Of a stretch of DNA of 64,000 nt, positions 1-6,622 are shown piece after piece. Under the pieces are notes generated by a model, which was given only the letters and a program-made list of their open reading frames with translations, had not been told where the DNA came from and did not search any database. Source of the DNA: Flavobacteriales bacterium (GTDB lineage Bacteria; Bacteroidota; Bacteroidia; Flavobacteriales_D; Sanyastnellaceae); assembly GCA_947456965.1 (NCBI GenBank), contig CANGTU010000009.1, forward strand, positions 1 to 64,000, written 5' to 3'. Made by a program: the position numbers and the translations under genes. Within the stretch, counting starts at the first letter, position 1. Every line of letters starts with the position of its first letter.

Positions 1-234
1 AAAATCAATCAGCAGGTCAGTGAGGTTCTTTCGGTTGCGCCGTACGTTGTCTGTCTTAGTCGGATCGTTATACAGAATCTGCGCAATCTCCGCCGTGGAC
101 CTGTTCTTCTTCCCTGTAATCAGCGTAAACAATTCCAGCACCCGCGAATCATCCGCCTCCGCCTTCAAATACTCCGCAAAACGCTTCTTCTGTTTCGGCT
201 GGGTGACTTTATAGATGCGGGAGAAGTGGTCCAT
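1..234 (-). CDS. Hypothetical protein, N-terminal part (runs off left edge)
   Basis: An open frame starts with ATG at 234 on the minus strand and stays open to the window edge, giving 78 residues that begin MDHFSRIYKVTQPKQKKRF. The visible part is basic, apparently helical and soluble, with no signal peptide or membrane segment. The stretch ending RRNRKNLTDLLIDF suggests a helical, possibly nucleic-acid-binding or repeat-type N terminus, but I do not recognise the family. Its base composition matches the GC-richer core rather than the AT-rich cluster that starts just to the right, so it probably belongs to the host backbone flanking that cluster. A short plus-strand frame over the same bases is only its shadow. 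Confidence 0.6.
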   Translation of the reverse strand, partial: MDHFSRIYKVTQPKQKKRFAEYLKAEADDSRVLELFTLITGKKNRSTAEIAQILYNDPTKTDNVRRNRKNLTDLLIDF

Positions 235-383
235 GGGGGACGGGGTTAAGGTGGGGGATTAATATGTCACATCGCTAAGCTAAAATAAGAGGGAGATACC
301 GCAAATTAGCGGCGCTCCCAGAATTGACAGATGGGCTGGTTGGGGCGGGTATGAGGAACACGCGGGCAATGCTTGTGATCGCA

Positions 384-400
384 ATGTGAATGCGGTTTGC
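384..400 (-). repeat. Cassette-boundary-like motif, copy 1
   Basis: Read on the minus strand this gives GCAAACCGCATTCACAT, about 20 bases downstream of the DUF2971 stop. It resembles the GCAAACCGACATTGG motif at 2,844-2,858 and the motifs at the ends of other genes in this cluster. It is the outermost copy on the left. Seen directly; the meaning is inferred. Confidence 0.35.
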
Positions 401-416
401 TTGTTGATCAGTAACT

Positions 417-1223
417 CTAGAGTATAGGTATAACATAGAGTTTAAACTGTTCCAAACTCATCTTGCATTCAAATATTTTTGCTCGTTTAAACTTCTCCCT
501 TGTGAGTTGAATGACTTCTTGTTTCTCATTCTCTGGCATTCTATATCCTAATATCACTTCAAGAACCGCATCGTCAGGAAATTTAAGCACTCTTCCTGCA
601 GCATCGAATTTAATGAATCTATATTCATCCTCGTACTCCCATTCAGGAGACTTTGTGGACAATAAGTTCATCAAAGCACCTGGTTCATCGTCAAAAAGTC
701 CAACTGAGGGAAACTCATTCTGGTAAATAACTTTTGTTAAGGCGCCATCAATGAGATTCCATAAAATAAATTTGTCCAAGCCTACGCAAAAGCCTTGATG
801 AGAATTCGAGTAATGACTCCACATCAATAAATTATCCCTTTTGGAAGTAAGTGAGACAATACCAAAGGTTCTAATGTTTTCTTCCTTGAATCGATGGTAG
901 GACTCCTTCCAATAAGTGCCATTACTGAACCTACCCGAACGCTGTTGGTCATAACATTTCCTCATAAGTTCATCATCACTAAGATCAGGAAACATTTCCT
1001 TTCCTGTTTGCCACAACTTCCGAAAGATATTATCAGGAGTCAACTCTTCCTCCTTATACTTAAAGGGAAGAGCAGCATCAAATGGGTCGTTAAATTGATC
1101 AGCCGAAGCCAAATAGATTTCATTATCAGTCAATATTCTCCTTGAATATTGCTTGTCGACGCAAGGTTCGGTCCATTGCCTGTACTTATACAAAGGCTGT
1201 GGGATAATTTCAAGGTTGTTCAT
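417..1223 (-). CDS. DUF2971 family protein
   Basis: The 268-residue product has the hallmarks of DUF2971: LYKYR at 11-15, IYLASADQFNDPFD at 36-49, the central GIVSLT and LLMWSHYSNSHQGFCVGLD at 121-150, and an acidic-aromatic WEYEDEYRF at 195-203. The family's biochemical role is not established. Members are small, soluble, widely scattered and frequently found in mobile or defence-rich regions. The gene is AT-rich compared with the core genome. It lies in the same orientation as the three genes to its right, 239 bp from the next one, and its 3' end is close to a boundary motif shared with them. No signal peptide or membrane segment is visible. The family call is firm; the function is unknown. 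Confidence 0.85.
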   Translation of the reverse strand: MNNLEIIPQPLYKYRQWTEPCVDKQYSRRILTDNEIYLASADQFNDPFDAALPFKYKEEELTPDNIFRKLWQTGKEMFPDLSDDELMRKCYDQQRSGRFSNGTYWKESYHRFKEENIRTFGIVSLTSKRDNLLMWSHYSNSHQGFCVGLDKFILWNLIDGALTKVIYQNEFPSVGLFDDEPGALMNLLSTKSPEWEYEDEYRFIKFDAAGRVLKFPDDAVLEVILGYRMPENEKQEVIQLTREKFKRAKIFECKMSLEQFKLYVIPIL

Positions 1224-1462
1224 TTGAATATGATGTTCACTTAATTTTTGATGCCGCGCTTTCGGGCTATGCTTTCGCCGATTTTGGGAGCGTTAAAACA
1301 TTCCGATGTCTTCACCGTGCTCAATACAGATTTCTGTGACCTTATTTCTTTTCTCGGGATGAGCAAGAATCAGCTTTCAGTAAATTTCGTCTTTCTCAGA
1401 CGTTATTCCGATATTAGTGCGTTTAAACGAGGCTGTTTTCGGGATAGAATTCAAAAGGCCTG
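1224..1462 (-). other. Spacer between cassette-like genes
   Basis: This 239-bp AT-rich spacer separates the DUF2971 gene from the 141-aa gene. It contains a perfect 10-bp palindrome CGTTTAAACG near 1,420 and two direct copies of ATTCCGAT (about 1,300 and 1,406). A plus-strand frame across it has no family features and is judged spurious. No terminator or tRNA is evident. Confidence 0.35.
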
Positions 1463-1475
1463 TTATCGGTTTGCA
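1463..1475 (-). repeat. Cassette-boundary-like motif, copy 2 (contains a stop codon)
   Basis: On the minus strand TGCAAACCGATAA ends the 141-aa gene: its last sense codons are GCA AAC CGA and the TAA stop lies inside the shared AACCGAT motif. The SEFIR gene ends in the same way (AACCGATGA at 3,001). Confidence 0.4.
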
Positions 1476-1888
1476 ACCTTTCTCTCATTTATTTGCTTGT
1501 CAATTTCCCTTTGAAACTCATTATGCAACATGGCTAAATATCCCAACTCCTTGTAATCACAATTCTCTTTGTCACGCCTAAGAACTGAATAATCCGTAAA
1601 GTCTATAAAGTCCTTGGAGTATGCAGGACTAGGAATATCATCTTCAACATCTGGTTTTGAGGTAATAAACCTCCACGCCTTATTGTACTCCACTCTTGCC
1701 AGCATTGTCTCAATGAGTTGCATCCAATTCTTGATGCTATCTTGAAATCTATTTTCAATATCTGAATTAAGATTGGCTCTCCTACTCTCCTTTTTCAAAT
1801 TGGTCATGTTAAATCTTGGAGGAATGTCAGAATCATCTGAAAACTTCAAAGCCAATTGATTTGCAATGATTTGTATATTGCTGCTCAT
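1463..1888 (-). CDS. Unknown 141-aa protein, partner of the exonuclease-BRCT gene
   Basis: I do not recognise this 141-residue protein. It is highly charged, soluble and predicted mainly helical, with no signal peptide, membrane segment or obvious catalytic motif. It begins MSSNIQIIANQLALKF and ends NERKVANR. Its start codon lies one base downstream of the stop of the exonuclease-BRCT gene, so the two are almost certainly co-transcribed and translationally coupled, and the small protein could be an accessory or regulatory subunit of the nuclease. Its stop codon is embedded in the recurrent boundary motif of this cluster. Codon use is AT-rich like its neighbours, which suggests acquisition by transfer. 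Confidence 0.7.
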   Translation of the reverse strand: MSSNIQIIANQLALKFSDDSDIPPRFNMTNLKKESRRANLNSDIENRFQDSIKNWMQLIETMLARVEYNKAWRFITSKPDVEDDIPSPAYSKDFIDFTDYSVLRRDKENCDYKELGYLAMLHNEFQREIDKQINERKVANR

Positions 1889-1889
1889 A

Positions 1890-2801
1890 TCATATGTTTT
1901 TTAAAAAGTCATCCTCTGATAGAATCTCGAGTGTAGAACCTTTCTCTATAAGTCTTACTGCCTTTTCTTGCTTACTACTCATACCATCATCACCAACAAG
2001 CCTATAGTCTTGTTGTCCTACAATCAGGAAATCCGTTTCCTTAGTCACGTTGGCTCCAACTATTCCGCCAATGTCAGCGATAGTCTGCTGAGCTTCTCCA
2101 CGGCTCATAGAAGACAATACACCTGTAAAAACAACTGTCCTTCCATAAAACATACTATCACGCTTATGTCTTGAAGGATCGCCTACTATTTTGTTTAAAT
2201 CTTTGGCAGAATGTGTTCTATTAGATTCAGACGGCCTATACCCGCCTTGATATAGTTGACCAATTGATGTCTTTAACTTCTCAGGGAAGTCGTTCAGCGA
2301 TGAAACTCCTGACAGTTCAAAAGCCTTTATACTTAGCTCTGCAGTTGCTCTACTGTCCGAACCAGCTCTGTGATGTGCCAGCTCAATGTTGTTTATTCTG
2401 CAAAGTGTTTTCAAATCATAAGCAGGCAACCCTGGCCAAACCTTCTTTGAAAAGATATAACTGCATGAATAATTCAGCGACGGAAATGGAAGTTGATACG
2501 CTTCCAAAGTTCTTCTTAAAACACTCATATCAAAGCTTGCATTATGAGCAATTAGGAATCTATTCTCCACGAGAGGCTTAATTTCATCCCATAACTCGTC
2601 AAACTCTGGTTTGTCCGCAACATGTTCAGGTTTGATTCCATGAATAAGAACATTGAAGTAGTCAAACTCCTCATACATTGGCTTAATCAACCAAGACTTT
2701 GTGTCTACTATTTGTCCATCTTGAACAAAGGTCAAACCGATTTCGCAAGGACTGTCGCGTTTTGATGTTGCAGTTTCAAAGTCAATAGTAATAAATTCCA
2801 T
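1890..2801 (-). CDS. DnaQ-like 3'-5' exonuclease with C-terminal BRCT domain
   Basis: The 303-residue protein has an N-terminal DEDDh exonuclease fold. Exo I is ITIDFETA (Asp7, Glu9), Exo II is AHNASFDMSVL (Asp91), and Exo III has His143/144 and Asp149 in HHRAGSDSRATAEL. After a basic linker (about 170-215) comes a BRCT domain (about 216-303) with RTVVFTGVLS, the conserved IGG turn at 244-246 and TDFLIVG. The family is known for hydrolysing DNA from 3' ends; BRCT domains bind DNA ends or phosphoproteins. The architecture resembles the exonuclease-BRCT proteins annotated as DNA polymerase III epsilon-like in many bacteria, but it is not the replicative proofreader. It is the first gene of a two-gene unit with the 141-aa protein. 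All catalytic acidic residues are present, so activity is plausible. Confidence 0.85.
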   Translation of the reverse strand: MEFITIDFETATSKRDSPCEIGLTFVQDGQIVDTKSWLIKPMYEEFDYFNVLIHGIKPEHVADKPEFDELWDEIKPLVENRFLIAHNASFDMSVLRRTLEAYQLPFPSLNYSCSYIFSKKVWPGLPAYDLKTLCRINNIELAHHRAGSDSRATAELSIKAFELSGVSSLNDFPEKLKTSIGQLYQGGYRPSESNRTHSAKDLNKIVGDPSRHKRDSMFYGRTVVFTGVLSSMSRGEAQQTIADIGGIVGANVTKETDFLIVGQQDYRLVGDDGMSSKQEKAVRLIEKGSTLEILSEDDFLKNI

Positions 2802-2828
2802 TTTCTGTCATACTTCTAGATCGCGTAA

Positions 2829-3012
2829 ATAATTTCACCTGACCAATGTCGGTTTGCAGATTTGGGATGGGCGGGATCTTCACCACAAATGTTCATTCGG
2901 AGAACTGAACTTCCATTAACCACAAAACTGTCTGCGGAACACGAAACCCAACCTATTACAAATGTGCTGTAAGCCGCTGCCTTTCTATCCGTATTGTTTT
3001 TCATCGGTTTAT
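2829..3012 (-). repeat. Inter-gene element with attC-like layout (boundary motif copies 3 and 4)
   Basis: This spacer between the SEFIR gene and the exonuclease gene starts, on the minus strand, at the SEFIR stop (AACCGATGA) and ends with GCAAACCGACATTGG plus GTGAAATTAT before the exonuclease start. The inner arms are imperfectly complementary: GCAGATTTG at 2,856-2,864 against CAAATGTGC at 2,959-2,967, 8 of 9 positions. A smaller hairpin (GTTCA/TGAAC) lies near the centre. The layout, a long imperfect dyad beginning at a stop codon, recalls integron attC sites, but no standard attC core site is recognised. A 74-codon frame across it looks like a by-product. Confidence 0.4.
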
Positions 3013-4614
3013 GTCCACGATAGTGTCTAAAGGTGTCCATGCGATGTAGTTATTCTCGGCTAAGTATTCTTCTGACATTTTTTTTAACTCTGCTGCAATT
3101 TTTATTTCCTCCTCCGTCATATTTGGCTTCCAAATTTCTCTTAATCCTTTTCCTGTGTAATGAACTAAATGATTGTCTTCAATTCTGATTGTTCCTGCAT
3201 TTATTCTACTTCCGTCAGAAAGAGTTAGAATCGGCGTGTCGTTGAATTTGAGTTTTGAAACGATGTCGGGATTAATATAACCTGAAACCTCTCTTTTGAA
3301 ATTTGGTTTTATCCCAATTTTTGGTTTTTCAACTTCCTCTGTCGTTTTCTTTTCAAAAGTTGGTTTCGAACCGAGTTTTGGTTTTTGTATTGCTGGTTCA
3401 TTATAAATTTCTCTTAGCAAGTCAACATAACTGTTTTCAAAATTATCATCGTTACCTGTGTCAATGTGAATATATTGCTGCATAAATGCAGGAATGCTTT
3501 CTTCTTTGGTTCCTCTCCTTAAAACTGGTATTATTTTCTCATTCGTTGTTTGGTTGTTGTATAGGTCAGCATTCATAATTGAATATTCGTAACCAACTCC
3601 GCCCGCTCTCTTATCCGCTTTCAGTTTGTAATTTGGAGTAAATACAATTATTATTCTCTCGGCTATTGAAATAGATCTTTCAACAAAGAAAGGAAGGTTT
3701 CTCCCAGGCTTTAAATGATACCTGTCAAGTATTACGTCAATGCCGTCAGAGCATAATCTATCTGCTAAATTTAGAACCCATTGTTTGTGTGCTTCATCGT
3801 CCCATGAATAAGAAATAAAAACAACAGGATTGTTAGAATTTGATTTATTTATTTCGGAAGCAATAATTGGCTCCTTCTTTTCAACTTTATTCCCCAACAG
3901 CTCTTGAATCTTCTCAACTTTCTCGGTCTGAAAAGGTTTTAGGATTTCAAGAAAGCGGTTTACCACTTTAAATCTCACATCTTCTTTCAGTCCGAGGAGA
4001 ATGTCATAGTAGAAAATCTTTCGACTTGTGCTTTTGCCCTCTCTATTTCTTTGCTCTATAAATTGATTGTAGTCAGGGAAGTATGGTTCAATCTCTCTTA
4101 CAGTTTTGATAAATCGTGAACCAGAAAAATATGTAGCGGAGTCGCTTTGATTATTTATCAGTTCAAATAATCTGTTATATATTTCAATCCAATTCATTGA
4201 GATATTTTTTGGCGGTGTCAACTTGAACCCGTCTTCTTTTGCTTTTAATATTTCAAATTTTGCAATTTTCGCTTTACAAATTTCATCATTTGGGAAATAG
4301 AGTGCATAATTTGCAGCTTCATTTAATGGTTTGCGCTCAACAAGTTCAAGAATGAGAGCTTTAAAATTGTCTGCTGTTAGTTTGTAGAATTTCCCATGAT
4401 TAAGGATAAAAAGAGTTTCAAGATTGTCCTCAATGTCTTTTCTGTCTGTCGGATACTCCTTTACCTTCTTGAAGAACTCCTGTTCAAAAATTGTGGCTGC
4501 CTGTCGCAGCATTGTGTCTCCTGATATGTCTGACTTGTGAGTGTAGAGTAAATCTAGGATGTCAGTCCATTGCTCCTTGAAGATAAGTTGATATAGATTT
4601 TCTTGGTCTAACAT
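3001..4614 (-). CDS. SEFIR-domain protein (TIR-like), candidate immune effector
   Basis: The 537-residue protein has three parts. Residues 1-260 are a helical N-terminal region that I cannot assign. Residues 263-405 form a SEFIR domain, with VVFISYSWDD at 264-273, DRLCSDGIDVILDRYHLKPG at 285-304, FVERSISIAERIIIVFTPNY at 310-329 and GYEYSIM at 341-347. A C-terminal module follows a Lys/Pro linker. SEFIR domains belong to the TIR-like superfamily; in bacteria they occur in proteins proposed or shown to act in antiphage defence or signalling. The linker holds two related units, KPKLGSKPTFEK (411-422) and KPKIGIKPNFKR (430-441). There is no signal peptide. The gene is AT-rich, and its stop codon sits in the cluster's boundary motif. 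NAD-cleaving activity cannot be judged from sequence alone. Confidence 0.8.
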   Translation of the reverse strand: MLDQENLYQLIFKEQWTDILDLLYTHKSDISGDTMLRQAATIFEQEFFKKVKEYPTDRKDIEDNLETLFILNHGKFYKLTADNFKALILELVERKPLNEAANYALYFPNDEICKAKIAKFEILKAKEDGFKLTPPKNISMNWIEIYNRLFELINNQSDSATYFSGSRFIKTVREIEPYFPDYNQFIEQRNREGKSTSRKIFYYDILLGLKEDVRFKVVNRFLEILKPFQTEKVEKIQELLGNKVEKKEPIIASEINKSNSNNPVVFISYSWDDEAHKQWVLNLADRLCSDGIDVILDRYHLKPGRNLPFFVERSISIAERIIIVFTPNYKLKADKRAGGVGYEYSIMNADLYNNQTTNEKIIPVLRRGTKEESIPAFMQQYIHIDTGNDDNFENSYVDLLREIYNEPAIQKPKLGSKPTFEKKTTEEVEKPKIGIKPNFKREVSGYINPDIVSKLKFNDTPILTLSDGSRINAGTIRIEDNHLVHYTGKGLREIWKPNMTEEEIKIAAELKKMSEEYLAENNYIAWTPLDTIVDINR

Positions 4615-5070
4615 TGTTTTTTATTGTATCCTTCTTTCAGATAATTTCAGGTCAACACTGTCGGTATGGAGTTTCGGCTAACTTACTTATAGGTATGTTT
4701 TTATCATCCTAATCCGCATCCAGTATTTGCTAAGGATTAAAATATCTTTCCAAACATAATCAATTTTCGGAAATCTACAAGTTGTTCAATGCAATTCGGA
4801 TTTACCATTGGGCCGCACTTACAACCGGTATAAAAAGTTCATTGAGGTGTAATGATGACTCGCCCTTCACAGTCCCTGCCACAACTATGATAAAGGAGCG
4901 TTAGCCTTGTTGGTCTTGTGGGTAGTCCGATTCACCACTGATCTTAAGTGGGATACAGTCGAAACGCTCTGATTCTGCTTCAAAGCAGCACCATTTTTTG
5001 AAACAGCATATTCAGAGCAAGGCATAAGTTAATATCTTGCACCACAAACTTGATATATTCTTTAATTTCC
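4615..5070. other. AT-rich intergenic region at right end of the cassette-like cluster
   Basis: This 456-bp region lies between the divergent SEFIR and HsdR-N-like genes. Its left end carries a boundary repeat (4,641-4,670). The remainder is AT-rich and contains no convincing coding frame, RNA gene or complete transposase fragment. It presumably contains promoters for both divergent genes, but no clear TTTG/TAnnTTTG pair was found. Confidence 0.5.
4641..4670 (-). repeat. Cassette-boundary repeat, copy 5
   Basis: The 30 bases ATAATTTCAGGTCAACACTG plus TCGGTATGGA align with 2,829-2,858 (ATAATTTCACCTGACCAATG plus TCGGTTTGCA) at about 23 of 30 positions. Both copies lie immediately upstream of a minus-strand gene start (SEFIR and exonuclease-BRCT), which suggests they mark equivalent left ends of two units. 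Confidence 0.45.
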
Positions 5071-6138
5071 ATGGACTTCAAAGACGAAATGAAACAACTC
5101 GGTGATCGGGTATCCAAACTGAAAGATCAGATTCAAACCGAGGAAGCTACCAAAAATGCCTTTATTATGCCGTTCATCCGCGCATTGGGCTATGATGTGT
5201 TTAACCCGCTGGAGGTAGTGCCTGAATTTGTGGCTGACATTGGCTTGAAAAAAGGCGAAAAGATCGACTACGCCATTTTCAAAGACGGAAACCCTACGAT
5301 TCTTGTAGAGTGTAAACACTGGGCTCAAAACCTCGACTTACATGACGGCCAGCTGCTGCGTTACTTCCACGTATCGAAAGCCAAGTTTGGTTTACTTACC
5401 AATGGCATCATTTACAGGTTTTACTCCGATTTGGTGGAGCCGAACAAAATGGATGAAAAGCCCTTTCTGGAGTTCAATATCACAGAAATCAAGGACAACC
5501 AGATAGAGGAGCTCAAGAAGTTCCACAAATCATACTTTGACATCGACAGTATTGTAACTACTGCGAGTGAATTGAAATATACCAATGAGCTAAAGCACTT
5601 GATCCAGCAGGAGCTCAACAATCCTTCCGCTGACTTCGTCAAGCATTTTGCCCGACAGGTTTATCCGAGTGTCATTACGGCCAAGGTATTGGATCAATTT
5701 ACCAACCTGACTAAACGCTCCATTCAACAGCACATTACAGACCTCATCACTGACCGACTGAAGACCGCTCTGAAAAAAGAAGACGAATCAGCCAATCCAC
5801 CTCAGCCAATAAATCCGGCGTCCACTCCGGAACCAGATAAAAGCAAGGTGATTACCACCGAAGAAGAGTTGGAAGGGTTCCTTATTGTGAAAAGTATTCT
5901 GCGTCAAAAAGTTGAGCTTTCACGAATCACCTACCGCGATGCTCAATCCTATTTTGCAATTTTCCTGGACGACAACAACCGCAAACCAATTTGCCGCCTT
6001 TACCTGAATGCTGGTAAAAAGTACCTGGCCATTGTTGACGATCAAAAGAAGGAAGTCAAAAATGAGATCCTATCGCTGGATGACATCTTCAAACATTCGG
6101 AATTGCTGAATGGGATTGTAGATGGTTATTTAAAATAG
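5071..6138 (+). CDS. Stand-alone type I restriction HsdR N-terminal-like protein
   Basis: The product of 355 residues has an N-terminal PD-(D/E)XK nuclease-like domain of the HsdR-N type. Residues 1-25 hold an amphipathic helix. A conserved segment TEEATKNAFIMPFIRALGYD follows, then a predicted nuclease core with KIDYAIF (Asp) and ILVECKHW (Glu-X-Lys), and GLLTNGIIYRFY. There is no helicase or methyltransferase gene beside it. A C-terminal domain near residues 270-350 (LVKSILR, YFAIFLDD, CRLYLN) is seen in related stand-alone proteins. ATG at 5,071 was chosen over an in-frame TTG at 5,050 because the family normally starts MDFKD. It diverges from the SEFIR gene and precedes a repeat-rich spacer, so it is probably accessory too. 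The true substrate is unknown. Confidence 0.8.
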   Translation: MDFKDEMKQLGDRVSKLKDQIQTEEATKNAFIMPFIRALGYDVFNPLEVVPEFVADIGLKKGEKIDYAIFKDGNPTILVECKHWAQNLDLHDGQLLRYFHVSKAKFGLLTNGIIYRFYSDLVEPNKMDEKPFLEFNITEIKDNQIEELKKFHKSYFDIDSIVTTASELKYTNELKHLIQQELNNPSADFVKHFARQVYPSVITAKVLDQFTNLTKRSIQQHITDLITDRLKTALKKEDESANPPQPINPASTPEPDKSKVITTEEELEGFLIVKSILRQKVELSRITYRDAQSYFAIFLDDNNRKPICRLYLNAGKKYLAIVDDQKKEVKNEILSLDDIFKHSELLNGIVDGYLK

Positions 6139-6622
6139 ACGCACACACCCTGCTATAAACGGAGCCTTGCCCTGCGCCGGGCTTCCCCAGCCCCATCGGG
6201 ACGGTATATCGGTAGCCTTCGGCGTGTGTTTGTCGCAGACTATTTATGCCGCTCCGCTGGGGCTCAACATCATTTACCTGCCTGATTTCTTCTCCTTCGT
6301 AGAGGCTACAGATATGTCGCCCCGCCGGGGCTCGGGAATCGGGCGGAGAGCGGGGCAAGCGAACTACGTGAGTTGTATCTGCGAATGTTTGAATTTGCAA
6401 ATGTGAAAGTGTGCCAATGTGCAAATAACCCTCTCCCTTGCACCCGGCTTCCCGAGTCAACCAAGCCCCAGCGGGGCGGTATATCGATTGATAATGGGAT
6501 AATGGGGTGATGGGGTGATGGGATAATGGGGTGATGGGGAAAACGATGCTCTTTCAATAAACAGTCATCGCCCCACCTGATGGCATTCACTCACCCAACC
6601 GCATGGCAGCTCACTCGCATAC
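6139..6622. repeat. Repeat-rich spacer with four dispersed-repeat copies
   Basis: No gene is present in these 484 bases. A GC-rich palindromic unit, roughly AGCCCCRNCGGGRCG followed by GYATATCGGTAGCC, occurs at 6,189-6,217 (plus), 6,241-6,264 (minus, shorter), 6,304-6,332 (minus) and 6,464-6,486 (plus). The core AGCCCC..CGGGG is itself a small inverted repeat. Such short elements are common intergenic repeats in Bacteroidota and behave like REP/BIME elements. Between the third and fourth copies lies a short run of GAATGTTTGAATTTGCAAATGTGAAAGTG-type sequence with internal TTGCAAATG repeats. Confidence 0.7.
6490..6539. repeat. Short tandem repeat (GATAATGGG / GTGATGGGG)
   Basis: Nine-base units alternating between GATAATGGG and GTGATGGGG run for about 50 bases directly after the fourth dispersed repeat and before the infB 3' end. 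The G-rich plus strand is purine-rich and may be slippage-prone. Confidence 0.75.

Noticed and set aside
2816-3040. 74-codon minus-strand frame in the SEFIR-exonuclease spacer
   Set aside because: It starts inside the SEFIR coding end, has no domain, and coincides with a repeat-like spacer; better explained as a by-product of that element.
4900-4960. GCGTTAGCC sequence as an attC core
   Set aside because: The usual RYYYAAC/GTTRRRY core does not match (GTTAGCC), and there is no paired arm at the expected distance.
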